The notes under the pieces were generated by a model. That model saw only the letters and a program-made list of their open reading frames with translations, had not been told where the DNA came from and searched no databases. A DNA stretch of 64,000 bases. Origin: Elephas maximus indicus (Eukaryota > Chordata > Mammalia > Proboscidea > Elephantidae). Positions 23,357 to 34,689 of the stretch are shown piece after piece. The first letter of the stretch is position 1. Each line of letters starts with the position of its first letter. Both the position numbers and the translations under genes were made by a program. The stretch lies in NCBI RefSeq assembly GCF_024166365.1, contig NC_064839.1:31384378-31448377 (forward strand), given 5' to 3'.

Positions 23357-24334
23357 CAGAGGCGCTAGACGTTGACAATTTTTGCTGTTTTTTGATACAT
23401 TTTTAATCCCATGAAGAGGATGAAATATCAAAGTTCACGAAGAAACATAATACAAACAGCTATAAAATGCTTTTATATTTGGTTTTCTAAATTCATGTTG
23501 TAGAAAGAGACAAACCCCAACAATTTACAATTCTGTCTTGTGTGCCACTTTGGACTTAGAAGGTGGGACTGGGCGTACGGAGATATGACTAGATCATGTT
23601 GTCAAGATACATAGACAATAGCTGCACAAAAAAAGAAAAAAGATCAACTAAAACCATGGAGGCTGGGGAGCTTCCATCCTCTTTCAAGTCTTCAATCGCC
23701 AACGCCTCAGCTAAGTCACTGATTGTGAGAAAGAGGCATTATCACTGGCTTCTTTCTAAGTTTAAAGAATATATTCTCTGAGCAAAGTGGTAGAAATAGG
23801 GCCTTTTCCCTTCCTTTCCTTCCATCTTTGACAATCATTTCCTGCGTGTGCTTGGGAGAGATGCTTAGCTTCTCTAGTCCAGTTTCCTTCGTATATCATG
23901 GACTACGCAGCACATTGTCTTCCCATAGGAATGGGACGTCATCACACGTCTAGTACTTAATTTCTCACACAGGATGTGCTCAAAAAAATGCCCACTACTT
24001 GAAGAAAATAATTAGTGAATTAATTAATATTCTCTTCCTACTTTTCAAAGCATTTGACATACAAGTATAAGGTTTTTGCTTATTAATTACGCTAATTAGT
24101 GAAACTAAAATCAGCATTACTTTTCAACACCAGAGGGACTTCACCATTGAAATACTCTTTTAAAGTCGGAAGAGAGCAGCGGAAGCCCAATTAGAAACAC
24201 AGTCCTCAGGAGGCTTCGACTACCATTTGATGATCCTTACTCTACATGCCCAGCCCGCACTTCTGTAGTGAGATAGCTGCAAAGCCACAAATCTGATTAC
24301 CTGCTTGGCAGTTCCATCTAGCTCTCACACAACC

Positions 24335-24502
24335 AGCTGCCAGCAGGTCGACCCCAGCTTATGGTGACCCCACATGCTTCACAGGGGTTTCAATGGCTGA
24401 TTATTCAAAAGTAGATGGTTGCCAAGTCTTTCTTCTGAGATGCCTCTGGGTGAGCTTGAAATGCCAACCTTTTGAGCTTGTTAACTGTACAACTCAGGGA
24501 CT
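24335..24502 (-). mobile_element. AfroSINE-type SINE, diverged
   Basis: Minus copy with CAGGGGTTTCAATGGCTGAT and CTTCTGAGATGCCTCTGG. The head is degraded. Confidence 0.75.
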
Positions 24503-24639
24503 TTAGCTGTCACACAAGTCCCTCTAATTTACACATCCAACCCAAACTTAATTCAATTTCTTTCCCTAAATCCACGTCTCCTTTTGAGTTCACAATCCCA
24601 GATACTAAAATCACAACTCAATTTTCCAGGCCGAATGAA

Positions 24640-24834
24640 TCCTTTGCTGTTGAGTTGATTCTGACTCATAGCAACCCTTGAGGAGAGGGTAGAACTGCCC
24701 TATGGGGTTTCCAAGGCTGTCAGTCTTTATGAGAGCACACTGCCACATCTTCTCCCACGGAGTGGCTGCTGGATTCGAACCGCCGACCTTTTAGTTATCA
24801 GCCGAGCACTTAACCACAGTGCCAGCAGGCTCCT
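24640..24834 (-). mobile_element. AfroSINE-type SINE
   Basis: Minus copy: TGAGTTGATTCTGACTCATA near 24650, B-box inverse GATTCGAACCGCCGACC near 24772, head end CAGTGCCAGCAGGCTCCTT. Confidence 0.9.
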
Positions 24835-24914
24835 TAATTTTCCAGGTGAAGAACCTGAAAATCATGCTGACTTTATCCAATCAGTCATCAAATCCTAGCA
24901 GATCTGCCTCACTG

Positions 24915-25425
24915 GTGTTACAGTTATTCATTCAGCACATACTTATTGAACACCTGTTATGTTTCAGGCACAATGTTAGAAATTGGTCAAGGAACCAAGA
25001 AGAAGAAAACAAGATGCCTGCCATTTTAGAGCTGACATTCAGATAGGGGAGTGGGCACACAGTCACACACATGTGCATACACAAAATAGCAAGTAAAGTC
25101 ATCTTAAAGAGTTGTGGTAGCTAGGAAGTAAAGAAACAAATGGTAAGCTCCTTTAGTTGGGAAGAGGGCCAGTGTGTTTGGAGCCTAGCCCTGAAACGAG
25201 AATGGGGCAAGGTGAAGTCGGAGAGGTTTGCAGAGACCTGGCCATACAATGTAAAAAAGCACAAGGGTTGGATTTTAAGATTTTGGAAAGCCAGTGAAGA
25301 GCTTTATGCTGGGGAGTCATGTGATCTGAGTTGGGCTTCTTTGCTGGGGGCGGGAGCAGAAATATTGGGAGGGGCAGAACGGCCTCGTGGCTGTTCTAGT
25401 CTCCTAGGTCAGAGATGAGGACCCA
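24915..25425 (-). mobile_element. Ancient L2-like dispersed repeat
   Basis: CATACTTATTGAACACCTGT, then GAGCTGACATTCAGATAGGG and CAGTGAAGAGCTTTATGCTG resemble the same old repeat. The plus-strand open frame at 25140-25418 inside it has no homology I recognise. Confidence 0.5.
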
Positions 25426-25626
25426 AACCAGGCTGCTGGCAGTGCGGAAGCAGAGAGGCCTTTTCCTCTTCTCCATCCCCAACTCACTGAATTATTTCAG
25501 GCCCTTGTCTTAACTCATTTTGACTTTCACAAAAAACCCTCCTAGCATACCTCTAGGTTTATCTGCTCCTCATCTGTCCCCCTCCACAATGCCTGCCAGA
25601 CAAATTTGGCCACTGTACTGCTCAGA

Positions 25627-25816
25627 AGGAAATCCTGGTGGCATAGTGGTTAACAGCTATAGCTGCTAACCAAAAAGCTGGCAGTTTGAATCCACCAGGT
25701 GCTCCTCGGAAACTCTATGGGGCAGTTCTAATCTGTCCTATAGGGTCGCTATGAGTTGAAAAGTTTGCTATGAGTCGAAATCGACTGGAAGGCAAGAGGT
25801 TTTTTTTTGGTTTTGG
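25627..25816 (+). mobile_element. AfroSINE with target duplication and internal tail duplication
   Basis: Short-body copy flanked by CTGCTCAGA at 25618-25626 and 25817-25825. The tail segment GCTATGAGTTGAAA is partly repeated as GCTATGAGTCGAAA near 25748-25785. Confidence 0.92.
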
Positions 25817-25829
25817 CTGCTCAGAGACC

Positions 25830-28615
25830 ACCGCCACCCCATCATTGTCCTACAAAGTTTCCCTGGTGGACGTATAGTTAAATAGGTGATTCAAAGCAGT
25901 GGGTACTTTTCGGTATGCAGTTTGGGAGGCCTGAAAGATGTCAAGGAAGATGACAAGATTGATTCTGGCTGGATCCACAGATGACTACCACAGGGTCTAT
26001 GAAATGAGATTTTGATGAAAGAATGAATGAACGCATGCATGCAAACAATACCCATTACCCAAGGACAAGAAAAACAGAACAGCCTTCCCTCACAAGGCAG
26101 TGATTATATTGAAATAAGGAAGGACCTCTTAAACTAAGATTACTTTTAAGGCAATGTGTTCCAAATGAAAAAGGACTCTGCTAGTAGGGAAAGACATTTT
26201 ATTTCCAAGCTTCTAAGAGGGTTCTACAAACAACAGAGTCTTAAAGTATAAAAGGAAAGATAAAAAAAGAAAAACAAAAGAAAAACAAATATTTTTAACT
26301 ATTGAAAAGTAGACACCCTTTCTTTTTTTTTTTTTAACTTAAACATAAAAATGTGAAAATGTACTTGTCAAATCGAATCCAAATACATTTCTAGAAAAAA
26401 GGGATGGATCATCCATGGTGACAGGGTTACTTACAGCTGTATAGTTGTTTAAGGGCTATTCACATTCCTTTTGAGTTATTTCTTCATTTCAAATTCAGTG
26501 GAGGTCTGTGCAAATCTAGCAAAATATTCTTTGGATTACAAAAAATATATATATAAATGAACAAAACCTGCAATTATGGAAGCATCGAGAATGTACAATC
26601 TTTCACTGCAATGAAATATTCTAAAGTGACATTGTCCACAGAATCTATTCCATTGAAGTGTTCAACCCAATTTGATTGAAATGCAAAGTAAAATGGTACT
26701 GAGCACTTACTTCACAGAAACATTTCTCTTTGTATGCATTTTGACTGAGTCATAAAAATAGTATGTAGCAGGAAATCAAGAAATGCCTGAAACAAACTTT
26801 CCTAAGTCAGAAAAAAACATAATCTAAAAATTGTCCGCAATCCAAGAGAAAATGTGTGCCCTGTGACTGAGTGAGGGAAAGAGCTTGCAGCAGGGCTTTG
26901 TGTGGTCTTTCCCCGAGTATTGCTACGTTTTGACCTTTGGCCCAAAGGAGCAGGTGAAATATCCATCAGGAAGCCCCAATCCCCAGGAAGCTAGGTGGGA
27001 TTGCATAAGGCTTTACAAAAGGCGAACTCACAGATCAAGTGGTATTGACCCTCAGCCCCCAACATGGTCCCTGCCCTTATTCTGAGTTAATGGCCCAAAG
27101 TTTATTTTAAAACAAAGGTGATGAAATGAAGCTTTTTTTGTCTTATTAAAACTTCAAGTCACATTAATTCAAGAGGAGTTAAAATTACAGGAGGAAAGCT
27201 AAACAAGCAGTTTCAAGGGTCTGAGCCATTATGACAGTCTGGCAAGATCAATACAAGGAAAAATGGAATCGCCTGGGAGGGCTGGCAGCTACATGGGGCA
27301 AGTTCATATTCTCGAATCTGCACTCCTCCCACCCCCAAATGCTCAGTGCAGGGTATGACATTTATACCGTGAGCACGAGAGTCCTGATAGTCTCATTCTG
27401 CCATGGATTCGTCTCTAATAACCACAGCATCACTGATATACAAGATAAATGCATATTATAGAACATATATTGCAAAAGTAGAGACTGACCTAGATCTTAA
27501 CATCCTTCTTTTTTAGAAGATGTGTGTGGAAAGGAGCCGGGAGCCTAACACCTAAAATGTACAAAAAAGCTTTACACAATGTTACAGAATCTTGTCTGAA
27601 AAAGCATTTGTAAAACATACTTGATTTTAAATAAACAATAAAAGCAACGGACAGGCTACAAACAGATCATAAATAGGGTTATTCAAAGATCACAATTATC
27701 TTAAATTAGAAATACAAATGGGGCATTAGAAAGACTAAAGAATTGTTCTTCAACATTAAGAATCAAACCAGGATTAAAAAAGAATCTTTTTCTTTTATTT
27801 CAAAGGTCGCTTCTTATATTGAAGCTCATATTAAAGCAACAGTACAATGTTCATAAAATATAAGTGTGATGCCGTAACGTTTCTTACATGTCAGAATACT
27901 GATATTTGTATGTATACTAAAATAAGAACTTTAAAATTGTACAAATAGATACATTAAAAATGACATAGAAATAGGGCGCCTCTCACTGAAACAAGACAGT
28001 TATATCTGGCACGTATTAGTTTAAGATGAAAGTAGAAGCAAAAAGATTTACAAGAATCAGCAGTAACAAGATTGATGCTCAAGAGACATAATTATACATT
28101 GTATTGTACATACATTGTATGGGTTTAAGCTGGCTGAATAGTATATATTTCAAGTTTAAAAATGCACTACATATAGTGTCCATAGTTTAAGGCGAAATTA
28201 CAGCTCAGAACTGTTGTCCTTTCTAATTTTGTGGAAGCTTCTTTGACAAATTAAGAAAAAAAAAAAAGAGGAAGAAGAAGAAAGACTTTGATATTCATAA
28301 CACAGAAATGATTTCCCTTCATTGTAAGTTCACCATCAGATTTCTCCTTCACTTAAATATTTTGTATGCCAAGTGGTTTTTTTTCTCCTAGCGAAGTTGA
28401 TAAACAACTTCAATATTTGCCTTTTTCGTAAGAAAAGGTACTTCACAGTATTTACCACTTTGATGTCCTTGCAGTTTTATTAAACGTATCCTCTGTAAAA
28501 CATTGCTTGTTTTAAATGAGCCTTTCCTTGATTTAAAAAAATACCTGTTTACATATCTTCTAGATTCTTCAGAATGCCAGACACAGTTCTTAAGGCCAAA
28601 TTTGTATCATTATTG
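25830..28615 (-). other. CDH11: Probable CDH11 3' UTR and immediate downstream sequence
   Basis: About 2.8 kb directly after the stop codon contains no recognisable SINE, LINE or LTR, unlike nearly every other stretch of this size in the window. It is AT-rich and unique, as expected for a conserved 3' UTR. Minus-strand AATAAA signals (TTTATT on the plus strand) lie at 28476-28481, 27794-27799, 27101-27106 and 26198-26203. I cannot tell which is used, so the 3' boundary is uncertain. The first copy downstream of the gene is the SINE ending at 25816. Confidence 0.6.
28476..28481 (-). promoter_or_regulatory. Candidate proximal poly(A) signal of CDH11
   Basis: AATAAA on the minus strand, about 135 nt after the stop codon, with a moderately GT-containing stretch beyond it. 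The position would give a very short 3' UTR, so it may be silent or an alternative to the distal signals. Confidence 0.3.
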
Positions 28616-29112
28616 TTAAGAATCATCATCAAAAGTGTCTTTGGAACCATACAAGTCTGCTAGTTTCTTAAAACGAGGTCCCCAGTTCTGTAGATAGTCA
28701 TAGTCCAAGTCTGAGTCTGTGGTGGCAGACTCTAAAGAGCTCAAGGACCCAGCCACCGATCCCCTTCCTTCGTAACCATAGATTTGGATGGAGTCATAAG
28801 GAGGGGCCGTTGGATCATTATCCGCCTCCTGTATTCTCGTGTTGATGAAGTCATCCACGTCCACACTGTTGGGGGCTGGCCGGAGCCCAGGTCTGGGCAT
28901 GTACTGATACTCAGGTTTTATGTCTTTGCGAGGAATAAATCCATTGATACCATCGGGATTCTGGAGGGTGGCAATGTCAAAAGCCTCTGTGTCTTCCTCG
29001 CCACCCCCTTCATCATCGTAGGTAATGATGTTCTCACGGACATCTTCTTCCTCAAAGACGATAAGTGGTTCTTTCTTCTGCCTTCTCAGGGTCACAAACA
29101 ACACAACGATGA
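28616..29112 (-). CDS. CDH11: CDH11 last coding exon: end of transmembrane helix and cytoplasmic tail (497 nt)
   Basis: Terminal coding exon. The acceptor CTCTAG precedes the split Val codon. The helix ends with IVVLFVTL, followed by the RRQKKEP stop-transfer charges. The juxtamembrane p120-catenin region is visible as GGGEEDTEAFDIATL. The C-terminal beta-catenin-binding region, rich in Ser and acidic residues, runs from SVAGSLSSLESATTDSDLDY to NWGPRFKKLADLYG. The protein ends TFDDDS and then TAA at 28616-28618. The ending and internal residues match CDH11 rather than CDH8, CDH6 or other type II cadherins as I remember them. Through catenins the tail would couple adhesion to the actin cytoskeleton. 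Confidence 0.97.
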
Positions 29113-29605
29113 CTAGAGGGAAAGAAAAAGAAAGTAAGCGTGGGTTAAGCCCAGTATCCCTGGGTTCTTTTACCAAAGAACTGCTTAACGTGAATCCTGG
29201 TGTACACATGCCTCAGAATTGGAACCAGTGTATAAAATGAGATATTTACTTAGAATGTCCAAAGATGTGTACAACTGTCCTCCATCTGCCTCTTCCTACA
29301 AAACGCTGCTGTCAAAACATCCCGTCCCACGAAGAGGCAGCTTAGAGACATTCTGAATTTTTTACAAATGAATCCAGACACGATTTGGAAATCATTTCAA
29401 GGTCCAACCTCCCTAAGAATTAGGAAGGTTTTGATATGTTGGTCTTCAGACTTTTAAAAGTGACTTATAGAATTTCCTTTTTGCAAAGGAAGGCAGCTGC
29501 CTCTTCACATTTTACGAATGAGGACATTGAGAGACCCGAGCCTCACTTTCTATAGGAGGTGATGCCTAGCCTTCTCCCACAGGCCTGAAGGGCCAGCAAT
29601 GGCCC

Positions 29606-29840
29606 TTGTTGCTGTTGTTAGATGCCGTTGAGTCGTTCTCCGACTCATAGCAACCCTCTGTATAATAGACCAAAATGTTGCCCAGTTCTGTGCCATTCTC
29701 ACAATAGTAGGTATGTTTGAGTCCATTGTTGCTGCCACTATGTCAGTCCATCTCATTGAGGGTCTTCCTCTTCTTCACTCACCCTCTACTTTACCAAACA
29801 TGTTGTCCTTCTCTAAGGATTCGATGACCCTATTCCACCT
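29606..29840 (-). mobile_element. RTE LINE 3' tail fragment
   Basis: About 235 bp of RTE 3' end on the minus strand, from TTGTTGCTGTTGTTAGATGC through the CATCTCATTGAGGGTCTTCC region. Lies in the CDH11 intron in the sense orientation of the gene. Confidence 0.85.
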
Positions 29841-30511
29841 TAATAAGAAGTCTTACCCAGTACATGACTGGACTCTCTTTGGACCACAGCATAGATGAGG
29901 GGAAGTTTGTAAAGACTCCTAGGAGACAAATCCCCCATTTATTTGAACATAGGAAAATAGCATCAGCTGAAACCCCAGATGAAGCAATGCCATCTCCTCC
30001 CTGGGAGAGGGGATTCCATTAAGCTTGGGCAATCTGGCAGGAGTGAGAAGAGTCATTTATAAGGAAAGTTCAGGCTCTGCTTAATTCTTTATTGATTCCT
30101 TCCCCTCCCCATCAGGGACTTCTACAATGTTATCCATTAGAAGCCTCTCCCACACACTCAGCTAGATGGAAGAAAATGGTTGTAGCTGGATTTAGCAAGT
30201 AGAGTGAGAGCCCCAGTGGGTTCCCCAGTGGGAACCATCACTCCGGGATGCAGGGATGAGGGCTGGCTTTCCCTAGGTTGCATGTGGTTCCTGGTGCTCA
30301 CCAAGCAGGGTCCTCCTTTGGACCCTGTCCCTGGCATCACCTCTGTCTGGTCCATTTCTTTCCTAATTCTTTGCTTGGCTGACACCTTCTCGTCTTTTGT
30401 CATGGAAGCTTTCCCTGGTGTCCCATCCTGACCCCTGACAGTACTATAAGCATTTGCTCCAGGCACCCATTGGCCCTTGTCTTACTATCATCACAACACT
30501 TATCACATAAT

Positions 30512-31027
30512 CTAAGACCTCTTCAAAGTTTTAAAAAGCAAAGATGTCACTTGGATGACTAAGGTGCGCCTGATGCAAGCCATGGTCTTTCCAACCACCT
30601 CATACGTGTGTGAAGGATGGACAATGAACAAAGAAGACAGAAGAAGAAGCAATGCATTCAAACCGTGGTGTTGGAAAGAACAGTAAACATGCCATGGACT
30701 GCCAGAAGAGTGAACAAATCAGTCTTAGGAGAAATACAACCAGAATGCTCCTTAGAAGCAAGGATGGTGAGACTTTGACTCACTTGCTTTGAACATATCA
30801 TCAGGAAAGTCCAATCCCTAAAAAATGACATTGTGTTTGGTAAAGTAGAGGTTCAGCAAAAATGAGGGAAACCCTCAATAAGACTGACTGACACAACAGT
30901 AATAATAATGGACTCAAACACACCAATGATCAAAAAGATGGCACAGGACCAGGCAAGGTTTTGTTCTGTTGTACATGAGTCACCAAGAGACAGAGCTGGC
31001 TTGATGGCAATTAGCAACAGCAACACT
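30512..31027 (+). mobile_element. RTE LINE 3' fragment
   Basis: Plus-strand, 5'-truncated RTE covering the C-terminal coding part (AAGACCTCTTCAAAG near 30517) to the tail near 31020 (GGCAATTAGCAACAGCAACA). Several stops and indels. Confidence 0.87.
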
Positions 31028-31039
31028 ATATTATTAATT

Positions 31040-31385
31040 TCTCTGGGCTCTTTCTTATTCTATTCCCTCTACTTGGAATATTCATCCATCCCAGCTCCCT
31101 TCTCTAGCTAGAAAACTCTTTCAGCATCCAACACCTATGTTACCTCCTCTAGGAAGATGTCTCTTACCTTCCTAGGCAATGTCAGGCTCTTTCCACTCTG
31201 TGCCCCACCACATGTAGTCCATGTCCCCATCACAGCATTCACCGTGCTCCTCTCCAGTCCATCTGTCCTACAGCTTTTCCTTGATAGACTGTGAGCTTAC
31301 TGAGCACAGAGATCATGTAGAATTCTCTTTATCCCTCATAGCCTTAGGGTCTAATGTCCAGACAGCACTCAATAAAAATGTGTTG
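31040..31385 (+). mobile_element. L2 LINE 3' end
   Basis: GTTACCTCCTCTAGGAAGAT, then GACTGTGAGCTTACTGAGCA and the closing CACTCAATAAAAATGTGTTG are hallmarks of L2. Confidence 0.85.
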
Positions 31386-31449
31386 AACCGAACTTATTGA
31401 CTTTTCCCTATGGAATCAGATTACATTAATTCATTCAATAAAGAACTAA

Positions 31450-31560
31450 ACATTGTGGGAACAGCATGGGTTTGCTGTCAGAGATACTTGGGTTTGAATC
31501 CTGGCTTTGTCACTGACTAGCTCTGTGACACTAGGACAAATGATCAATGTTCCTGAGGTC
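31450..31560 (+). mobile_element. MIR SINE fragment
   Basis: GGGTTTGAATCCTGGCTTTG followed by CTGACTAGCTCTGTGACACT. Confidence 0.8.
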
Positions 31561-32035
31561 CAGCAATGGTAGGTTCATTAGCATCAGAGCTTTGCTGCTA
31601 TTACAGGTAGAAGCACAGATGGGATGAAAGCACAGAAGATGGGCATCTAGCCCAGCTGGAAAGTGCAGGAAAAGCTTCTGGGGTCCCCATGAGCTCAGGC
31701 ATCCACACAGATATCACACAGGATGAGGAGGGGAGGGGTCAGGGCTCTCTTTTGCTCAGGCTGAACTTCTAGATGCTCAAATCCTTCACATGCTCTCTAT
31801 TGCCTCATGCTTATTTCTGCCCGTAACCCTTCTCCTTCCTCTTTCGGAGCAAACCCTTGCTCAGACACCAGCTCTCCATTACCTAAATTCTTCTGCTGCA
31901 AAACTGCCTCTGATGTTTGCCCAACGTCCAGCAGATGGCCTCAGCTATTCAGTCCAGTGATATTCAATAATTTGCTCATTATAACCCCCTGACCCCGCTC
32001 TGTCATAACTGCTTGTTAAATCGCCTTCCAGACCC

Positions 32036-32242
32036 ATAAACCCATTGCTGTCAAGTCAATGCCAACTCACAGTGACCTTACAGGACAGAGTAGAACTGCC
32101 CCAAAGGGTTTCTAAGGCTGTAATCTTCACAGAAGTAGACCTCCACAGGTTTCCGTGGAGGACCAGCTGGTGGGTTAGAACCACCCACCTTTGGATTAGC
32201 AGCTGAGCGCTTAACCACTGGGCCACCAGGACTTCTTCTCCC
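32036..32242 (-). mobile_element. AfroSINE-type SINE in a CDH11 intron
   Basis: Minus copy from AACCCATTGCTGTCAAGTCA to GGGCCACCAGGACTTC, about 170 bp from the donor of the membrane exon. Confidence 0.9.
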
Positions 32243-32413
32243 TGCCCCACTAACCAGAAGATGCATGAAAGCAAGCACTACCTCTTTGTCTCAAACTGTA
32301 GCCATACTAAACGGCATGGTCCCTGGTAACCAGCCTGTACTAGAGAAATGTCTGTGGTCCAAGGAGGGGGTCTAGTTTAAGCCCCTTCTGCAGTGAGCAG
32401 AGAGATGCCTTAC

Positions 32414-32665
32414 CCAGGAGGATGACGATGCAGGCGAGGATGGCGATCAGCGCCCCGGTGCTCAGCCCGGCGTTGAGGATGTAGGCCTCGGCGTTGCAGG
32501 AGAGCAACCCCCCGTGCACGTCGCAGCCGCAGACCTTGATGGTGAGCGTGTTGGTGCTGCTCATGGGTGGGATGCCACCATCGCTGATCACGATGGGCAG
32601 GAGGTACAAATCCTGCTTCTGCCGACTGAACCCTCCGCGCCGGGCGTACACCCCCGCCGTGTTAT
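32414..32665 (-). CDS. CDH11: CDH11 exon: end of EC5, membrane-proximal region and transmembrane helix (252 nt)
   Basis: Exon of 84 codons starting with the split Asp codon ([15 protein letters not shown]) and ending in the transmembrane helix, before donor GTAAGG. It contains the end of EC5 ([15 protein letters not shown]), the cysteine-containing membrane-proximal KVCGCD segment with a second Cys in LLSCNAEA, and a hydrophobic run [13 protein letters not shown] that continues into the next exon. Two residues near CDVHGGLL differ from the human sequence as I remember it (Asn to His, Ala to Gly). The exon is visibly GC-richer than its surroundings. About residues 548-631 of 796. A longer open frame through the donor is intron read-through and is not supported. 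Confidence 0.95.
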
Positions 32666-33144
32666 CTGTTGGGAGACAAGACAGTGGGCGTTCTTGTGTC
32701 GAGACCTTTGGGAATCACAGCCTTAGCGTTTCTGCATTCCGTTGGGCAGAGCTGAGGGCGCGCTTCTCTTCGCAACGGTTATCAACCCAAATCTTTCCCA
32801 CTTGTTCTTTAATCTAAGGATCCAGAGAAGCCGCACTCACTTGGCAGGGTAAGATCACAGACTAATCTCTCTCCATTTTAGAACAAAACTCAGAAATTGG
32901 TCCCTTTCTATTTGGCTTGGCGCCTTTATTGGCAAGCTAACTATGCCATTTTCTGCCAGGGCGTTGCCCCTTAATCAAATCCTACAAGAAAGTATGGACT
33001 TCAACCATATAATCTATGCTGCTATAGACTATAATTAAATATATAAGTGGATGTGAGGAATTAAAAAAAAAAAAAGTTTCTTCCTAAAACATTGACTCCT
33101 TCTTTGTTTAGGAAACAGTGAGCTTCTGTTTATGATGATGGAAA

Positions 33145-33275
33145 ATTTGGCAAAAATTACTGATGAGGGTTGCACAATATGATTAACGTAACTGAGATCA
33201 CTAAGCTGTACAGTGAAAAATACTGGATGGCAAATGTGTATGTCTATATATTTACAACCATAAAAAAAATAAGAT
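33145..33275 (+). mobile_element. L1 3' end fragment
   Basis: The pattern GATGAGGGTTGCACAATATG, then AAGCTGTACAGTGAAAAATA and an A-rich end, resembles old L1 3' UTRs. Confidence 0.6.
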
Positions 33276-33614
33276 GCTTTTTCACGTCAGCACTTCCCCT
33301 ACAGCACTATAAGTCTTTGGTCAGTTTTTTGTTTTGTTCGTTTTTTAAGGGATTCAAAGTCAACACTCAAACCTTGCCCAAACTATGGATCCACTCATGA
33401 GTCGCAAAGGAAAATATCTTATTTAAAGAAGGACTATTTTATAAGCTTAAAAATCGATTTATGTTTTCTTTGAAACTCAAAACCATTAGCCACCAGTTAA
33501 CCACATCAGCCCTTCTGCTTAAAATGATTCCAAGTGTTTCTGCTGCCTACATGACACAGCCTCACCCCTACAAAGTAGCCCACCAGACATCTCCCTCATC
33601 TAGACCTTGCCTTG

Positions 33615-33995
33615 GGTGCAGTGGTGGTTCAGGGGTAGTATTCTCACCTTCCACGCAGGAGAGCTGAGTCCAATTTCCAGCCAACGCACCCCAAGCTCGG
33701 CCACCACCTGTCGGTCAGTGGAGGCTTGTGTGTTGCTATGATGCTGAGTGAGTTTCAGCAGAGCTTTGCCAGCCTAAGATGGACTAGGAAGAAAGGCCTG
33801 GCAACCTACTTCTGAAAACCAGCAAATGAAAACCCTAGGATCACAGCAGTCCAGTTTTTAACTGATCACAGGGATAGTGCTAGACCAGGCAGCATTTTGT
33901 TCTACTTGCATGGGGTCCTGTTGTGCATGGGATCCCATTGTGCATGGGGTTGCCATGAGTCAGAGGCCAACCTGAGTGTAGCTAACAGCAACAGA
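33615..33995 (+). mobile_element. tRNA-Gly-headed SINE with RTE-derived body, copy 1
   Basis: The head at 33617-33691 resembles tRNA-Gly (GTGGTTCAGGGGTAGTATTC and ending CAGCCAACGCACC). The body (GTGTGTTGCTATGATGCTGA, then CTGGCAACCTACTTCTG) matches the 5' region of the RTE at 3774-3960, and the tail GAGTCAGAGGCCAAC...AGCTAACAGCAACA matches the RTE 3' end. Not a functional tRNA gene. Confidence 0.75.
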
Positions 33996-34029
33996 CTTTG
34001 CCTTGCCCTCAAGGGTCACATCCTGCCCT

Positions 34030-34430
34030 TCCCACAGGTACCAATCCAGCCTGACATGAAGAGCTCACTTCTGCTCCCCAAGCACTCCATACTCTTCCAT
34101 GTGCCTTATATCCCCTGCTCTCTTGCCCAAAATAGCTCTTCCTCTTGTCATGACAGGTGAGCTTCTCAAGCCTCACAATTGAACTCAAAAGTCATTTCTT
34201 CTGTGTGGCCTTCCTGGATCTCTCCCTTCATCTTCTTTGTGACTGTGACACTGTACTTTCCTATACAAACCTTTATTCCACTAGTCTGTCATTATTTGTT
34301 GACATAACCACCCTGACCTCTACCAGGCTGTGAGCTTCTTGAGAACAGGGAGTTTTATCTGATTCATTTCCTTCTCTCCAGTTCCTGACACACAGCAGGC
34401 ACTCAATAAATATTTATTGAACAATGGCAT
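34030..34430 (+). mobile_element. L2 LINE 3' end
   Basis: GGCCTTCCTGGATCTCTC, GCTGTGAGCTTCTTGAGAAC and CAGGCACTCAATAAATATTT in the order expected for L2. Confidence 0.88.
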
Positions 34431-34641
34431 AACTATATTCTGGGAAAGGTTTAACCAAAATTCCAGATGTTAGTTTTCATGCACAGCAGTGTTCTCAATC
34501 TTTTGTAACCTATCTCCCCACAATGCCTCCTCATCATGTTCTCTGCATAACTCCACCCGCCAAGATATTTTTCCTGGCTCTTTGTTTCTGGGGAAAACAC
34601 TGGGTATGATAAAGCAGTAGACATTTTGAGTAGGTTCCATT

Positions 34642-34689
34642 GTGTGTGTGTGTGTGTGCGTGTGTGCATGTACACACAAACATACACAC
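34642..34689. repeat. (TG)n then (CA)n, an inverted dinucleotide repeat
   Basis: TGTGTGTGTGTGTG turns into ACACACAAACATACACACA around CATGTACA, giving an imperfect palindrome that could form a hairpin. Confidence 0.8.

Larger units (their letters stand above)
21936..24334. other. Mostly unique intergenic DNA
   Basis: Contains a MIR and a SINE, listed separately. The rest, including 23357-24334, shows no exon or repeat I recognise. Confidence 0.4.
29113..32413 (-). other. CDH11 intron before the last coding exon
   Basis: 3.3-kb intron with donor GTAAGG at its 5' end and acceptor CTCTAG at its 3' end. It interrupts the transmembrane helix coding sequence in phase 1. It contains a minus RTE tail, a plus RTE 3' end, an L2, a MIR and a minus SINE. 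Apart from these I see no other exon. The antisense-looking open frame at 30158-30466 has no recognisable homology. Confidence 0.85.

Noticed and set aside
25140..25418. A 92-codon plus-strand open frame
   Set aside because: It falls within an ancient dispersed repeat and resembles no known protein.
30158..30466. A 102-codon minus-strand open frame in the CDH11 intron
   Set aside because: Low-complexity composition, no recognised domain and no splice or start context. Overlapping frames of similar length exist on the other strand.
29606..31027. The minus and plus RTE pieces as one inverted element
   Set aside because: They overlap in RTE coordinates near the tail and are separated by about 670 bp of unrelated sequence. 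Two separate 3' fragments are simpler.
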